From the NCBI GenBank assembly GCA_029248265.1, contig JAQWJQ010000273.1, positions 1 through 32,542 on the forward strand: 32,542 nucleotides of DNA, in the 5' to 3' direction. The translations under genes and the position numbers were made by a program. The DNA is from Planctomycetota bacterium (lineage in GTDB: Bacteria; Planctomycetota; UBA1135; GCA-002686595). Shown here piece after piece: positions 25,896-32,542 of this stretch (its first letter is position 1; each line of letters begins with the position of its first letter). The notes below the pieces were generated by a model that was not told the origin of the DNA, did no database searches, and was given only the letters and a program-made list of their open reading frames with translations.

Positions 25896-26240
25896 ATGTT
25901 CAAGACCCTCCTCCCCGCGGTGCTCGCGCTCGGCCTTGTGGCCTGCACGGCCGAGACCACCGAAATTGAAACGTCGACCACCCCGGCCGACGGCAACGCC
26001 GCCGACATGGGCCTCGCCAAAGCTCAGACCGTGACGCTTCGGCTCACGGGCATGACATGAGGCGCGGGCTGCCCCCCGCAAGTGCGGTCTGCACTTGCTG
26101 AGCTCGACGGAATCGAAGAGTCCGACGTCGTGGTGGATTACGACAAGAAGACCGCGACGGTCGACTGCGCAGGAGCGAACGTTGACTCCAAGGCGCTGAT
26201 CGCCGCCTTCGAGGGCACGCGCTTCTCGGCGACGCTCTGA
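25896..26240 (+). CDS. Selenocysteine-containing heavy-metal-associated (HMA) lipoprotein (in-frame TGA read as Sec)
   Basis: The frame has 115 codons from ATG 25896 to TGA 26238-26240, with one internal TGA at 26058-26060 (codon 55). A signal peptide with lipobox LVAC (Cys17) and a Thr/Ala-rich linker lead to an HMA domain. Strand 1 is TVTLRLTGMT, then the TGA, then GAGCPPQVRSALAELDGIEE, SDVVVDYDKKTATVDC and a last helix. In HMA proteins GMT is followed by the first metal-binding Cys, so TGA stands where Cys is expected. A hairpin at 26078-26098 meets the published bacterial SECIS rules. No shift of frame is needed and the sequence after TGA is coherent. A selenolate-thiol pair should bind soft metals (Cu(I), Hg(II), Cd) or act in redox. 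Sec decoding itself is inferred. Confidence 0.82.
26078..26098 (+). promoter_or_regulatory. Bacterial SECIS-like hairpin
   Basis: A perfect 8-bp stem GCAAGTGC/GCACTTGC encloses the 5-nt loop GGTCT (26086-26090). The loop begins 25 nt after the TGA. The general bacterial SECIS model asks for a 16-37 nt distance, a 4-16 bp upper stem, a 3-14 nt loop and a G in the first two loop positions; all are met. It lies within the coding sequence, as bacterial SECIS elements do. Confidence 0.75.
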
Positions 26241-26246
26241 TGCTTC

Positions 26247-26266
26247 GGGCGCCGTTCGCGGCGCCC
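26247..26266 (+). terminator. First hairpin after selenoprotein gene (TTCG loop)
   Basis: A perfect 8-bp stem GGGCGCCG/CGGCGCCC closes a TTCG tetraloop, 6 nt after the stop. It forms a tandem pair with the larger hairpin at 26273-26310. No T-tract follows. Confidence 0.5.
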
Positions 26267-26272
26267 CATCGA

Positions 26273-26310
26273 GAAGGAGGCCCCGCGGCGCGTGCCGCGG
26301 GGCCTCCTTC
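26273..26310. terminator. 17-bp perfect hairpin between convergent genes
   Basis: The arms at 26273-26289 and 26294-26310 are exact complements with a GCGT loop. It lies 33 nt after the selenoprotein stop and 65 nt beyond the end of the opposing gene at 26376. No T-run follows on either strand. Confidence 0.75.
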
Positions 26311-26375
26311 GTCAGGCCGCTGCCAGCGCGGAGCGCTGACTGGACCGAGGGGCTCGCGCCCGCTCGCGACGCCGC

Positions 26376-27446
26376 CTACTGGAACGTCACCTCGATGCCC
26401 TGGGAGAAGTTCGAGGTCGCGGTGCCCATGGACGAGTCGCGGAACCAGGTTGTGAAGTTGAAGACGTCGCCAGGAGCCACCGAGATGAAGCCTGTGGGGC
26501 TCGGGATCAGCGTGAGGTCCGCGGGGAGCATGATCTCGCCAGCGGCGCCTGAGTTCAGGATCTGACCCGGCCCGACGTAGCGGCCGATAGCCCCGCTCAG
26601 GCAGAGGTTGCCCTGGCTTCCGCCGGGGTTGGCCACGAAGCCCTGGGTCTGGCTCACCAGGAAGAAGCCGAAGGAGTTCGCCGGCATGGAGCTGCACACG
26701 AGGGTGAGGTCGTTCAAGCCGACCGCAGGCGAACCGGAAACGCTGGCTTCTGCCGGCGCTCCCGAGGAGTTGGTGACGGCGGGGCCGCAGAAGCTGGTCC
26801 CGAAGCTGGGGCCCGTGCCGGGGAACACCTGGATCCCGTTGATGGTGTCGAACTGTGCGGTCACCGAGATGTCAACGAGGAGCGGCTGCCCAGCGCCGAT
26901 GGCGACGACGTGTTGGGCGTGAGTGACGCCGGGGGCGAAGCCAAGGCAGAAGTCTCCGCCGACGTCCTGCGCCGGATCGACCGAACCAGGGACCGCGAAG
27001 TTCGTGAGGAACACCGGGCTGTCCGGGGCCATGCCGTAGGTGAGGACGGTGTATGTGCCGGCGGCGAGGCCGTCGAACCGTAGTTGGCTCGGACCTCCGA
27101 TGTAACCGCAGTCATCCATCAGCGCCTGGTCGTCGCCGAGGGTGCACGGCTCGTCGAAGAAGAGGGACGACGGGGTGACGCCGAGCCCGTCCCAGGTGAG
27201 CGTGACGGGGGTCGGTGCGTTGCTGATGTCGTTCAGCGGGGGCGAGACGAGGATGGGGCCTGCGATCGCGTCGAGATCAAACTCATTCCAGTGGCCCGGC
27301 CCCGATGCCGCGCCCGAATAGGTGCTCGAGGGGACGCCGCCCCCCGCGAGGGCGCTGCCAAAGTCCACAAAGATGGAGGGCTGTTGGGCCTGGCTCAGGG
27401 AGGCCGTGGCTGCGACCAAGGTGGCGCAGGTGATCAAGCGGTGCAT
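26376..27446 (-). CDS. Exported planctomycete protein with conserved C-terminal module
   Basis: This 356-residue protein has a signal peptide (MHRLITCATLVAATASLSQA, cleavage near 20). The N-terminal ~210 residues are a beta-rich domain (QQPSIFVDFGSA, VTLTWDGLGV, GTYTVLTYG) with several Cys. From about residue 215 comes a module with FGTSFCGPAVTNSSGAPA, LNDLTLVCSSMPANSFGFFL, FVANPGGSQGNLCLSGAIG and the C-terminal SNFSQGIEVTF. I recognise this ~140-residue module from many large exported proteins of Poly30/Saltatorellus-type planctomycetes, where it closes otherwise unrelated proteins. It probably serves surface display or a sorting role, which is not established. An AT-rich patch with TACTTAAT lies 65-75 bp upstream. 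Confidence 0.78.
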   Translation of the reverse strand: MHRLITCATLVAATASLSQAQQPSIFVDFGSALAGGGVPSSTYSGAASGPGHWNEFDLDAIAGPILVSPPLNDISNAPTPVTLTWDGLGVTPSSLFFDEPCTLGDDQALMDDCGYIGGPSQLRFDGLAAGTYTVLTYGMAPDSPVFLTNFAVPGSVDPAQDVGGDFCLGFAPGVTHAQHVVAIGAGQPLLVDISVTAQFDTINGIQVFPGTGPSFGTSFCGPAVTNSSGAPAEASVSGSPAVGLNDLTLVCSSMPANSFGFFLVSQTQGFVANPGGSQGNLCLSGAIGRYVGPGQILNSGAAGEIMLPADLTLIPSPTGFISVAPGDVFNFTTWFRDSSMGTATSNFSQGIEVTFQ

Positions 27447-27797
27447 TTGAATCCTGGGGAAGGGGCTTTCTCGGGCAAAGAGGCCAGTCCTGTTGGCCCG
27501 TTGCGAGGGTACTTAATTGACGCTCAGGGGCCCTCGATTGTTGTGGGCGGCGTGCGAGCAAGCACGCGCGGATGGGGCGTGCCTCGTCTTGGGGCAGGGC
27601 GCTGGCTCTCTCGCCAGGTCGCGGACCCTCGACGCTGGCCCCACGGTGGCGCGCCTTCGAGCCTCCCTGCATCTGCAGAAGTCCGGTACACGAGGTGGAC
27701 GATGACGGTCGCTGCCGGAAGATGTCATCAGTGAGCCGGGGAGCCCCGGCGTACGTACACGGTTCTCCGCCGCCTCTGACCCAAAACGCGCCTGAAC
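27447..27797. other. 351-bp divergent intergenic region
   Basis: No convincing gene is seen on either strand. It contains an AT-rich patch TACTTAAT (27510-27517) that could hold the promoter of the exported protein. A perfect 7-bp hairpin GCCGGGG-AG-CCCCGGC at 27735-27750 is followed at once by the palindrome GTACGTAC (27751-27758), some 40 nt before the aminotransferase start. These last two may be an operator or leader structure. Confidence 0.4.
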
Positions 27798-28916
27798 ATG
27801 TCTCTCCCCAGCAGCCTGACCCCTCCGCGTCGCGTCCTCATGGGCCCCGGTCCCTCCGATGTGGAGGACGCGGTGCTCGCGGCCATGGCTCGCCCGACGC
27901 TCGGGCACCTCGACCCGGAGTTCCTCGAGGTCATGGACGACATCGGGGGGATGCTCCGCGCGGTCTTCAGGACGAAGAACCAGCTGACCATGCCCATGTC
28001 GGGGACCGGCTCGGCTGGGATGGAGACGTGCATGGTCAATCTCCTCGAGCCCGGGGACCGTGTCCTCGTCGGCGTGAATGGAGTCTTCGGGACTCGCATG
28101 GCCGAGGTCGCCCGACGGTGCGGCGCGGACGTGACGGAGGTCCATGGAGAGTGGGGCCGGGCCTTCGAGGCCGAGGCGCTCCGCGCAGGCGCGGAGCACC
28201 CGCGCTACGACCTGGTAGCGGTCGTTCACGCAGAGACGTCCACGGGGGTCCTCCAGCCGATCCCACCGGTGCGAGAGCTGGCGGACGAGCTGGGCGCGTT
28301 GCTGCTCATCGACTGTGTGACCTCACTCGCGGGTCACGCCGTTGAGATCGACGGTTGGGGCGTAGACGCGGCGTATTCCGGCACTCAGAAGTGCCTCTCC
28401 TGTCCTCCCGGGCTCGCCCCGGTCACCTTCTCTGAGCGTGCCGTGGAGAAGATGCAGGCGCGCAAGACCCCGGTGCAGTCCTGGTACCTCGACCTCTCGC
28501 TGATCCAGGGCTACTGGGGCGAGGAGCGCAGCTACCACCACACCGCGCCCATCAACATGCTGTACGGGTTGCATGAGGCCCTGCGCCTGGTGCTGGAGGA
28601 GGGACTCGACGCTCGCTTCGAGCGGCATCGCCGCCACTCCGAGATGTTCTGCGCTGGCCTCGAGTCGCTGGGGCTCACCCCTCGGGTGCCCGCGGGCGAG
28701 CGGCTCTCACCGCTCACCACCATCGCCATCCCGGACGGGGTGAATGATGGGGCGGTCCGCGGCCACTTGCTCGAGCACTATGGGCTGGAGATCGGCGGTG
28801 GGCTCGGGCCTATGAAGGGCAACACCTGGCGCGTCGGCCTCATGGGGGCCGGTTCCACAGAGCGGAACGTGAAGCTCTGCCTGGCGGCCCTCCGCGAGGC
28901 GCTCGGCAAGGGCTAG
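27798..28916 (+). CDS. Class V aminotransferase (alanine-glyoxylate type)
   Basis: This 372-residue PLP enzyme has [12 protein letters not shown] at the start, [10 protein letters not shown] (68-76) for cofactor phosphate, HAETSTG (144-150), IDCVTSLAG with Asp172 stacking on the PLP ring nitrogen, and the Schiff-base Lys198 in [12 protein letters not shown]. These features match the alanine/serine-glyoxylate aminotransferase group of class V. Members use Ala or Ser as donor and glyoxylate as acceptor, and some bacterial ones act on ureidoglycine. The donor cannot be decided here. It is a single gene: the neighbour upstream is divergent and the next gene is 209 bp downstream. Length and spacing are normal. 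Confidence 0.92.
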   Translation: MSLPSSLTPPRRVLMGPGPSDVEDAVLAAMARPTLGHLDPEFLEVMDDIGGMLRAVFRTKNQLTMPMSGTGSAGMETCMVNLLEPGDRVLVGVNGVFGTRMAEVARRCGADVTEVHGEWGRAFEAEALRAGAEHPRYDLVAVVHAETSTGVLQPIPPVRELADELGALLLIDCVTSLAGHAVEIDGWGVDAAYSGTQKCLSCPPGLAPVTFSERAVEKMQARKTPVQSWYLDLSLIQGYWGEERSYHHTAPINMLYGLHEALRLVLEEGLDARFERHRRHSEMFCAGLESLGLTPRVPAGERLSPLTTIAIPDGVNDGAVRGHLLEHYGLEIGGGLGPMKGNTWRVGLMGAGSTERNVKLCLAALREALGKG

Positions 28917-29068
28917 CGTGGCGGCGCCCAGGGGGCTCCCCAGCGCGGGGGTCCAGGTCCGCGTGGGGCTGGCCCAGCGCCCGGTCTGAGTCGGCCTGTC
29001 CGCCGAGGGAGATGCCGCGACGTTGGTGGACTTCTCTTGAGTCTGCCCCCCGTACTTCTTCACAGTCT

Positions 29069-29090
29069 TTGGCGCCCGAGCGGGCGCCAA
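29069..29090 (+). terminator. 9-bp hairpin between aminotransferase and VWA gene
   Basis: TTGGCGCCC (29069-29077) and its exact complement (29082-29090) flank a GAGC loop. A second 6-bp hairpin GGTGCC-TTGG-GGCACC follows at 29103-29118, 7 nt before the next ATG. They could end the aminotransferase transcript or shape the leader of the VWA gene; no T-tract is present. Confidence 0.4.
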
Positions 29091-29125
29091 GGCGGGGTCC
29101 TCGGTGCCTTGGGGCACCTCTGATC

Positions 29126-31570
29126 ATGCTGAAGATTGAACCTGCCACTGAAGCGGACCTGTGGGGCCGCTCTCGCCTTCTGCGACGTGTGCTCATGGGC
29201 GCCCTTGCGCTCACACCTCTCACCGCGTGCGGCGGTGGCGGCCAGAGCCCGGAGCCGGGCGCGGGGACACCTGCGACGGTCACCGCGCTCTCGCCCGACG
29301 CCCGCGTCGACCTGCCGGGCCGTGTCAGCGTCTTCCTCAAGGTGACGGAGGGGGACGGCTCGCCGGCGGCAGATCTGACGGGCGCGGACTTCAACGTCTA
29401 CGAGAACGAGCAGCTCGTCTCGCAGACCGAGAGCGCGCAGCGGCTGGTGGCGCAACCTCAGGTGTTCCGCTCGTACCTCCACCTGATCCTCGACCGCAGC
29501 AACAGCGTCCAGTCTGGAGGCGCGGTCGAGGTCCAGGAGGGGGCCCGGCAGTTCATCGAGGCGGTCACCTCCGAGCCCGAGAACTACGTCAAGGTGAGCT
29601 GGTTCGATGGCTCTCCGATGATTCACGAGATCTCTGGGTACGACTTCGGGTTCTCCAACGACCGCGAGCTCCTGCTCTCTGCGATCGACGCGCTGAACGA
29701 CGAGCCGCCCTTCAGCACTTCTACCAACCTCTACGGCGCCGTCGTTGAGGGGGTGGACGCGCTGGATGAGGTGGACGTGAGCGCGGCGAACACCGGGGTC
29801 GAGAACCGCTCCCTCACGCTCGTGACGTTCACGGATGGGACGCACCAGGCTGGGCCTGCGGTCACGCTCCAGGACGCTCTGGACGCCATCGAAGGCGCGA
29901 GCGCTGAGGGCACGGAGTACACGGCCTTCACCATCGGCGTCGGAGAGGAGTACGACGGCGCGGTGCTCTCGGCGCTCGGTCCGGACGGGACCGCGACGGC
30001 GACGGACTTCGGTGAGTTGGCGGAGGCCTTCGAGCAGATCGGGGGGCAGGTCCGGGACCTCGCGAACAGCTTCTACTTCCTCAGCTACTGCTCTCCGAAG
30101 ACCAGCGGGGTGAACACACTCCGGGTCTCCGTGCTCGCTCAGCCCAACAACTCGGCCGATGCGCAGTTCACCTTTGACGCCCAGTTCTTCGGCGGCGGCT
30201 GTGCCTTCCTGGATATCAAGAACCACCCGGAGTTGGGAGGGGCCGGCGCACGCGCGTTCCTCTCGGACGCGGTGGAGCTGGCATCGGGGGAGGTCGTGGC
30301 CTGCGGCTGGCGGACGACTGATTGCCTCGAGCCAGGCTGCGGGACGGCCGCGACAGCCTTCGTCGCACGCTTCAGGGCGAGCCCGGCCTCGGAGGTCGGA
30401 GCGAACCTCCCCGACGGCCGCCTCGACCCCGACTTCGGTCAGGGGGGGGTCCGGGTGCTCGAGGTGTCTCCCTTCGATGTCAGCGGCGCGACCTCCCTCA
30501 CGGTAGACGCCCTGTCTGGGGACCTGATCGTTGGAGGCTGGGCCCGTGAGAGCGCCTCCAGCGGCTTCTCTCAGGCCGCTCTCTGGCGCGTGACGCCGGA
30601 TGGGAGTACGTCCGCTCGCTCGGATCTCCCCAACCCCGCCATCACGGACCAGGCCATCCTCGACGTGGCGCCGACCGCGTCCGGGGGCTTCGTCGCCGTG
30701 GGCTTCCAGGGGATCGGCTCGCGGACCTACGCGACCTGGAGCCTGCTCTCGGACCTGACCCTCGACGCCAACTTCGGCGCTGCCGGGGTGACGTACGTGC
30801 CCGCCGCGCCCGAGTTTGGCAACGAGGGGGCCTCCGAGGTCGTGGCGGCCGGCGATCGGTACTACGTCATCGGGCACGCTGGTGGCGGGATCCGGATCCT
30901 GGCCATCGACCCGGCGACCGGCGGCGCCGTGGCGAGCTTCGGCGGTGGAACGGTCGAGCCCCGGCGGTCCTTCAGCGGCGTCACCTATGGTGCGCGTTGC
31001 GGAGAGGCGAGCCTCGACGCCGCGGCGAACCTTGTCTTGGCTGGCTCGCTGACGGGCCTGTTTGGTGGGGTCGTGGTGCGGGACCAGCCTGCGGTCTGGA
31101 GGCTCCTCCCGGACGGTAGCGCGGACACCACCTTCGCAGGGAGCCTCTCGTCGCCGACCACGGGCACGGGAGTGGTCACCTTGAGGGAGGGCTCCACGAA
31201 CAACCCTGAGATTGACTTCGGTCGAGATACGAGCCTCCAGTCGCTGGCCATCGGACCGGACGGGACCCTGATCGCCGCCGGCCAGCGAAGCAACGCGGAG
31301 GGTCACACGGACCTCGCGATGTTCGCGTTTGGCGAGAACGGGATCCTCTCGAGTGCCTACAACTTCCTCGGCTTCCTCATCGACGATGGCGCCAGCGCCG
31401 ACGACTCCTTCGAGGCGGGCAGCGTGGTGCGCGTGCTTCAGTCGGGCGCCATCTGGGCCTTCGGGGCGTCGAACCCCAACGACCCAGGTGGGCCTGCGGG
31501 GACAGCGGACGTCCCCACGATCTGGGTCGACCGCGACCCCGCCCGAGTCTTTCCGCCCATCGGGGACTGA
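29126..31570 (+). CDS. Lipoprotein with VWA (MIDAS) domain and delta-60-type repeats
   Basis: From ATG 29126 this gives 814 residues (a later ATG at 29195 would still keep the signal). A basic n-region and hydrophobic helix end in lipobox LTAC (Cys35). Residues ~55-110 are a beta-sandwich with VFLKVTEGDGSPAADL. A von Willebrand A domain follows with an intact metal-ion site: Asp123-x-Ser125-x-Ser127, the Thr of FSTSTNLYG, and Asp237 in FTDG. The C-terminal half holds delta-60-like repeats: LDPDFGQGGV (433), LDANFGAAGV (546) and ADTTFAGSL near 665. It is probably a surface adhesion or recognition protein. The combination on one lipoprotein is uncommon. Upstream in-frame codons were rejected as non-signal sequence. 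Confidence 0.82.
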   Translation: MLKIEPATEADLWGRSRLLRRVLMGALALTPLTACGGGGQSPEPGAGTPATVTALSPDARVDLPGRVSVFLKVTEGDGSPAADLTGADFNVYENEQLVSQTESAQRLVAQPQVFRSYLHLILDRSNSVQSGGAVEVQEGARQFIEAVTSEPENYVKVSWFDGSPMIHEISGYDFGFSNDRELLLSAIDALNDEPPFSTSTNLYGAVVEGVDALDEVDVSAANTGVENRSLTLVTFTDGTHQAGPAVTLQDALDAIEGASAEGTEYTAFTIGVGEEYDGAVLSALGPDGTATATDFGELAEAFEQIGGQVRDLANSFYFLSYCSPKTSGVNTLRVSVLAQPNNSADAQFTFDAQFFGGGCAFLDIKNHPELGGAGARAFLSDAVELASGEVVACGWRTTDCLEPGCGTAATAFVARFRASPASEVGANLPDGRLDPDFGQGGVRVLEVSPFDVSGATSLTVDALSGDLIVGGWARESASSGFSQAALWRVTPDGSTSARSDLPNPAITDQAILDVAPTASGGFVAVGFQGIGSRTYATWSLLSDLTLDANFGAAGVTYVPAAPEFGNEGASEVVAAGDRYYVIGHAGGGIRILAIDPATGGAVASFGGGTVEPRRSFSGVTYGARCGEASLDAAANLVLAGSLTGLFGGVVVRDQPAVWRLLPDGSADTTFAGSLSSPTTGTGVVTLREGSTNNPEIDFGRDTSLQSLAIGPDGTLIAAGQRSNAEGHTDLAMFAFGENGILSSAYNFLGFLIDDGASADDSFEAGSVVRVLQSGAIWAFGASNPNDPGGPAGTADVPTIWVDRDPARVFPPIGD

Positions 31571-31640
31571 GCGCGCGCTTGCCTGGCGGCTGAGGGGCTC
31601 ACCCTCGAGCGTGCTCGGCGTGACTGCGGGGGAGAATGAG

Positions 31641-31676
31641 CGCGGGGCCGCGCCGGTGTTCCGGCGCGGCCCCGCG
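31641..31676. terminator. 16-bp perfect hairpin between convergent genes
   Basis: The arms at 31641-31656 and 31661-31676 are exact complements around a TGTT loop. It lies 70 nt after the VWA gene and 35 nt past the end of the opposing lipoprotein gene. No T-run is present on either side. Confidence 0.75.
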
Positions 31677-31711
31677 TCATGAGGGTCCTCGTGGGGTGGA
31701 CCCTCCACTGC

Positions 31712-32188
31712 TCACATGTACCCGAGGCCCTTCATCTTCGCCATGCTGTCGGCGTCGCCGGACTTGGCGATGTCCTGCTTGAGAGCCTCAACGAGCTCGT
31801 CGATGGTCGCGTCGTCGGCCCAGCGCTTCTTGCCGGCGTCCATGACGTCGATGGCTTGCAGGTACGCGGAGTGGGTCCTCAGCCCGCTGACAACGTACTT
31901 GTAGTCCTTCTGAACGACCATGTCCGGATACTCACTGGCGAAGGCCAGGAAGGCGTCCCGCGACTCGTCGGCCCGGCTCTCGGCCAGGGCTTCGGCGTAG
32001 ACGATGACGAGATCTTTGTGGTCGGCGGAGCCCGCCTCGACCGACGCGAGCAGGCCCTCCGCGGCCTCGATGGCCTGGTCGTACTGACCCTGTTGGATCA
32101 GCTGCACGGGGTCGGCGTCCTCTGCGCCGGGGCAGGCGGCGAGGGCGAGGGTCAGCGAGAGGGGGAGGAGGATGGTCTTGAACTGCAT
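31712..32188 (-). CDS. Small lipoprotein with TPR-like helices
   Basis: This 158-residue protein begins MQFKTILLPLSLTLALAAC; the lipobox ALAAC gives Cys19. The mature part is helical with a TPR-like pair: VQLIQQGQYDQAIEAAEGLL and KDLVIVYAEALAESRADESR. The tail ends KMKGLGYM. The ATG at 32188 was chosen because it starts the signal peptide; codons further upstream are not protein-like. It could be a periplasmic adaptor or peptide-binding protein, but no homologue with known function is recognised. It is divergent from the regulator at 32457, with the phased repeat array between them, so the same regulator might control it. Confidence 0.78.
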   Translation of the reverse strand: MQFKTILLPLSLTLALAACPGAEDADPVQLIQQGQYDQAIEAAEGLLASVEAGSADHKDLVIVYAEALAESRADESRDAFLAFASEYPDMVVQKDYKYVVSGLRTHSAYLQAIDVMDAGKKRWADDATIDELVEALKQDIAKSGDADSMAKMKGLGYM

Positions 32189-32319
32189 GTGATTCAGGGT
32201 TGCCCCGGTGGTGTTCACGGGGTTGTGGGGAAGCTTACTTGGGCCAGTGGCGCTTGGTGTGGCTGGTGGGTGTGCTGGGGCTGGGCGATCTGCGAGTGAT
32301 CGAGGATGCCCCAAGGCGG

Positions 32320-32392
32320 GACACTCCAATCGCACTCAAGTTGCCACGCTGAGGCTCCGATAGGAGTACGATCGGAGTGCAATTGGAGTGTC
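32320..32392. promoter_or_regulatory. Operator-like array: large inverted repeat with 11-bp phased GGAGT boxes
   Basis: Two 18-bp arms, 32320-32337 and 32375-32392, match at 17 of 18 positions when one is reversed. Within the region GGAGT occurs at 32363, 32374 and 32385, exactly 11 bp apart. On the other strand ACTCC/ACTCA occur at 32323 and 32334, again 11 bp apart. An inner pair CTCCGAT (32355-32361) / ATCGGAG (32371-32377) adds an alternative hairpin. The spacing equals one helical turn, which suits cooperative binding of a small dimeric regulator. It sits 65 bp before the RHH gene. Confidence 0.6.
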
Positions 32393-32456
32393 GGGGCCGC
32401 TGAACGGCCCTGATCCAGCGCTCCAAGTCGCTAAGAAGCCGCATCCACTACTCGCC

Positions 32457-32542
32457 GTGAGAGAGTCCAAAGTCACCGTCAAGATCACTCGTCCCCTGTA
32501 TCGAAAGATCCAGCAGGTCGTGGATGGTTCCGGCTTCAACTC
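32457..32542 (+). CDS. Ribbon-helix-helix (CopG/Arc-like) DNA-binding protein, N-terminal part only
   Basis: The frame runs off the window; 28 residues plus a partial codon are visible from GTG 32457: VRESKVTVKITRPLYRKIQQ and VVDGSGFN. A short basic strand (SKVTVKI), then a helix (PLYRKIQQVV) and a turn (DGSGFN) match the start of the ribbon-helix-helix fold; homologues I recall go on with SVTEFVVYVLRDL. The in-frame GTG at 32388 is another possible start, but it would add a Pro-rich lead. The phased GGAGT array just upstream is a likely binding site, so the gene probably represses itself. Low certainty about start, moderate about fold. Confidence 0.6.
   Translation, partial: MRESKVTVKITRPLYRKIQQVVDGSGFN

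Noticed and set aside
25896-26060. Reading the HMA gene as a 54-residue truncated protein or pseudogene
   Set aside because: The sequence after the TGA stays in frame and keeps a full HMA fold, there is no other disruption, and a SECIS-like hairpin sits at the right distance.
27735-27758. Riboswitch before the aminotransferase
   Set aside because: Only a 7-bp hairpin and a short palindrome are present; no known riboswitch core was recognised.
29060-31708. 882-residue frame on the minus strand
   Set aside because: It is the antisense of the VWA lipoprotein; rich in Arg, His and Val with no domain or signal, as expected from a GC-rich shadow frame.
1-32542. tRNA, rRNA, CRISPR arrays, insertion sequences, phage genes
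   Set aside because: None of the conserved sequences, spaced repeats, transposase motifs or terminal inverted repeats were seen on either strand.

Overview
This is a 32.5 kb stretch of a GC-rich bacterial chromosome (roughly 68-70 % G+C by eye) that looks like a member of the Planctomycetota. The main clue is the exported protein at 26376-27446. Its C-terminal ~140 residues resemble the export-associated module I remember from marine planctomycetes of the Poly30/Saltatorellus type. Supporting clues are a Pro/Ala-tailed PilT, many lipoproteins of unknown function, and starts with little or no Shine-Dalgarno sequence. The lineage is an inference; no rRNA or tRNA gene, phage, insertion sequence or CRISPR array was seen.

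Layout. 1-529 (-): end-truncated TerC-family membrane protein. 682-3519 (+): tightly packed SDR dehydrogenase, Rieske oxygenase and secreted SGNH esterase. 3520-4311: possible 39-aa membrane peptide (-) and a CPCC zinc-ribbon-like protein (+). 4402-6030 (-) and 6096-6911 (+): divergent AbgT-type transporter and LOG-family hydrolase. 6995-11622 (+): apparent five-gene operon of ABC ATPase, FtsX/MacB-like permease, His-rich lipoprotein, DUF3299-like protein and trans-acting enoyl reductase-like protein. Its first four genes resemble in design the Zrg-type zinc uptake systems. 13616-11778 (-): a second DUF3299-like protein plus a HEAT-like exported protein. 15041-13713 (-): thioredoxin-fold lipoprotein. 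15142-16449 (+): PilT. 18310-16559 (-): large exported unknown, divergent from 18441-20720 (+), a DPP IV-like peptidase. 25778-20751 (-): RluA-type pseudouridine synthase, RND adaptor and RND pump. 25896-26240 (+): selenoprotein candidate. 27446-26376 (-): exported planctomycete protein. 27798-28916 (+): class V aminotransferase. 29126-31570 (+): VWA/delta-60 lipoprotein. 32188-31712 (-): small lipoprotein. 32457-end (+): start of a ribbon-helix-helix regulator.

The most striking item is at 25896-26240: a small heavy-metal-associated (HMA) lipoprotein whose reading frame is interrupted by a single TGA exactly where the first metal-binding cysteine should be. The frame continues with a coherent HMA domain after the TGA. 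A perfect 8-bp hairpin with a GG-starting 5-nt loop lies 25 nt downstream of the TGA, within the published limits for a bacterial SECIS element. I read this as a selenocysteine-containing metal-binding lipoprotein. It is divergent from an RND efflux operon and followed by two terminator-like hairpins.

Other points of interest are an 11-bp phased array of GGAGT boxes in a large inverted repeat just before the regulator at the right edge, two DUF3299-like genes 3 kb apart, several -10-like boxes placed 6-7 nt before start codons (leaderless transcription), and a recurring class of long GC-rich hairpins without T-tracts after genes.
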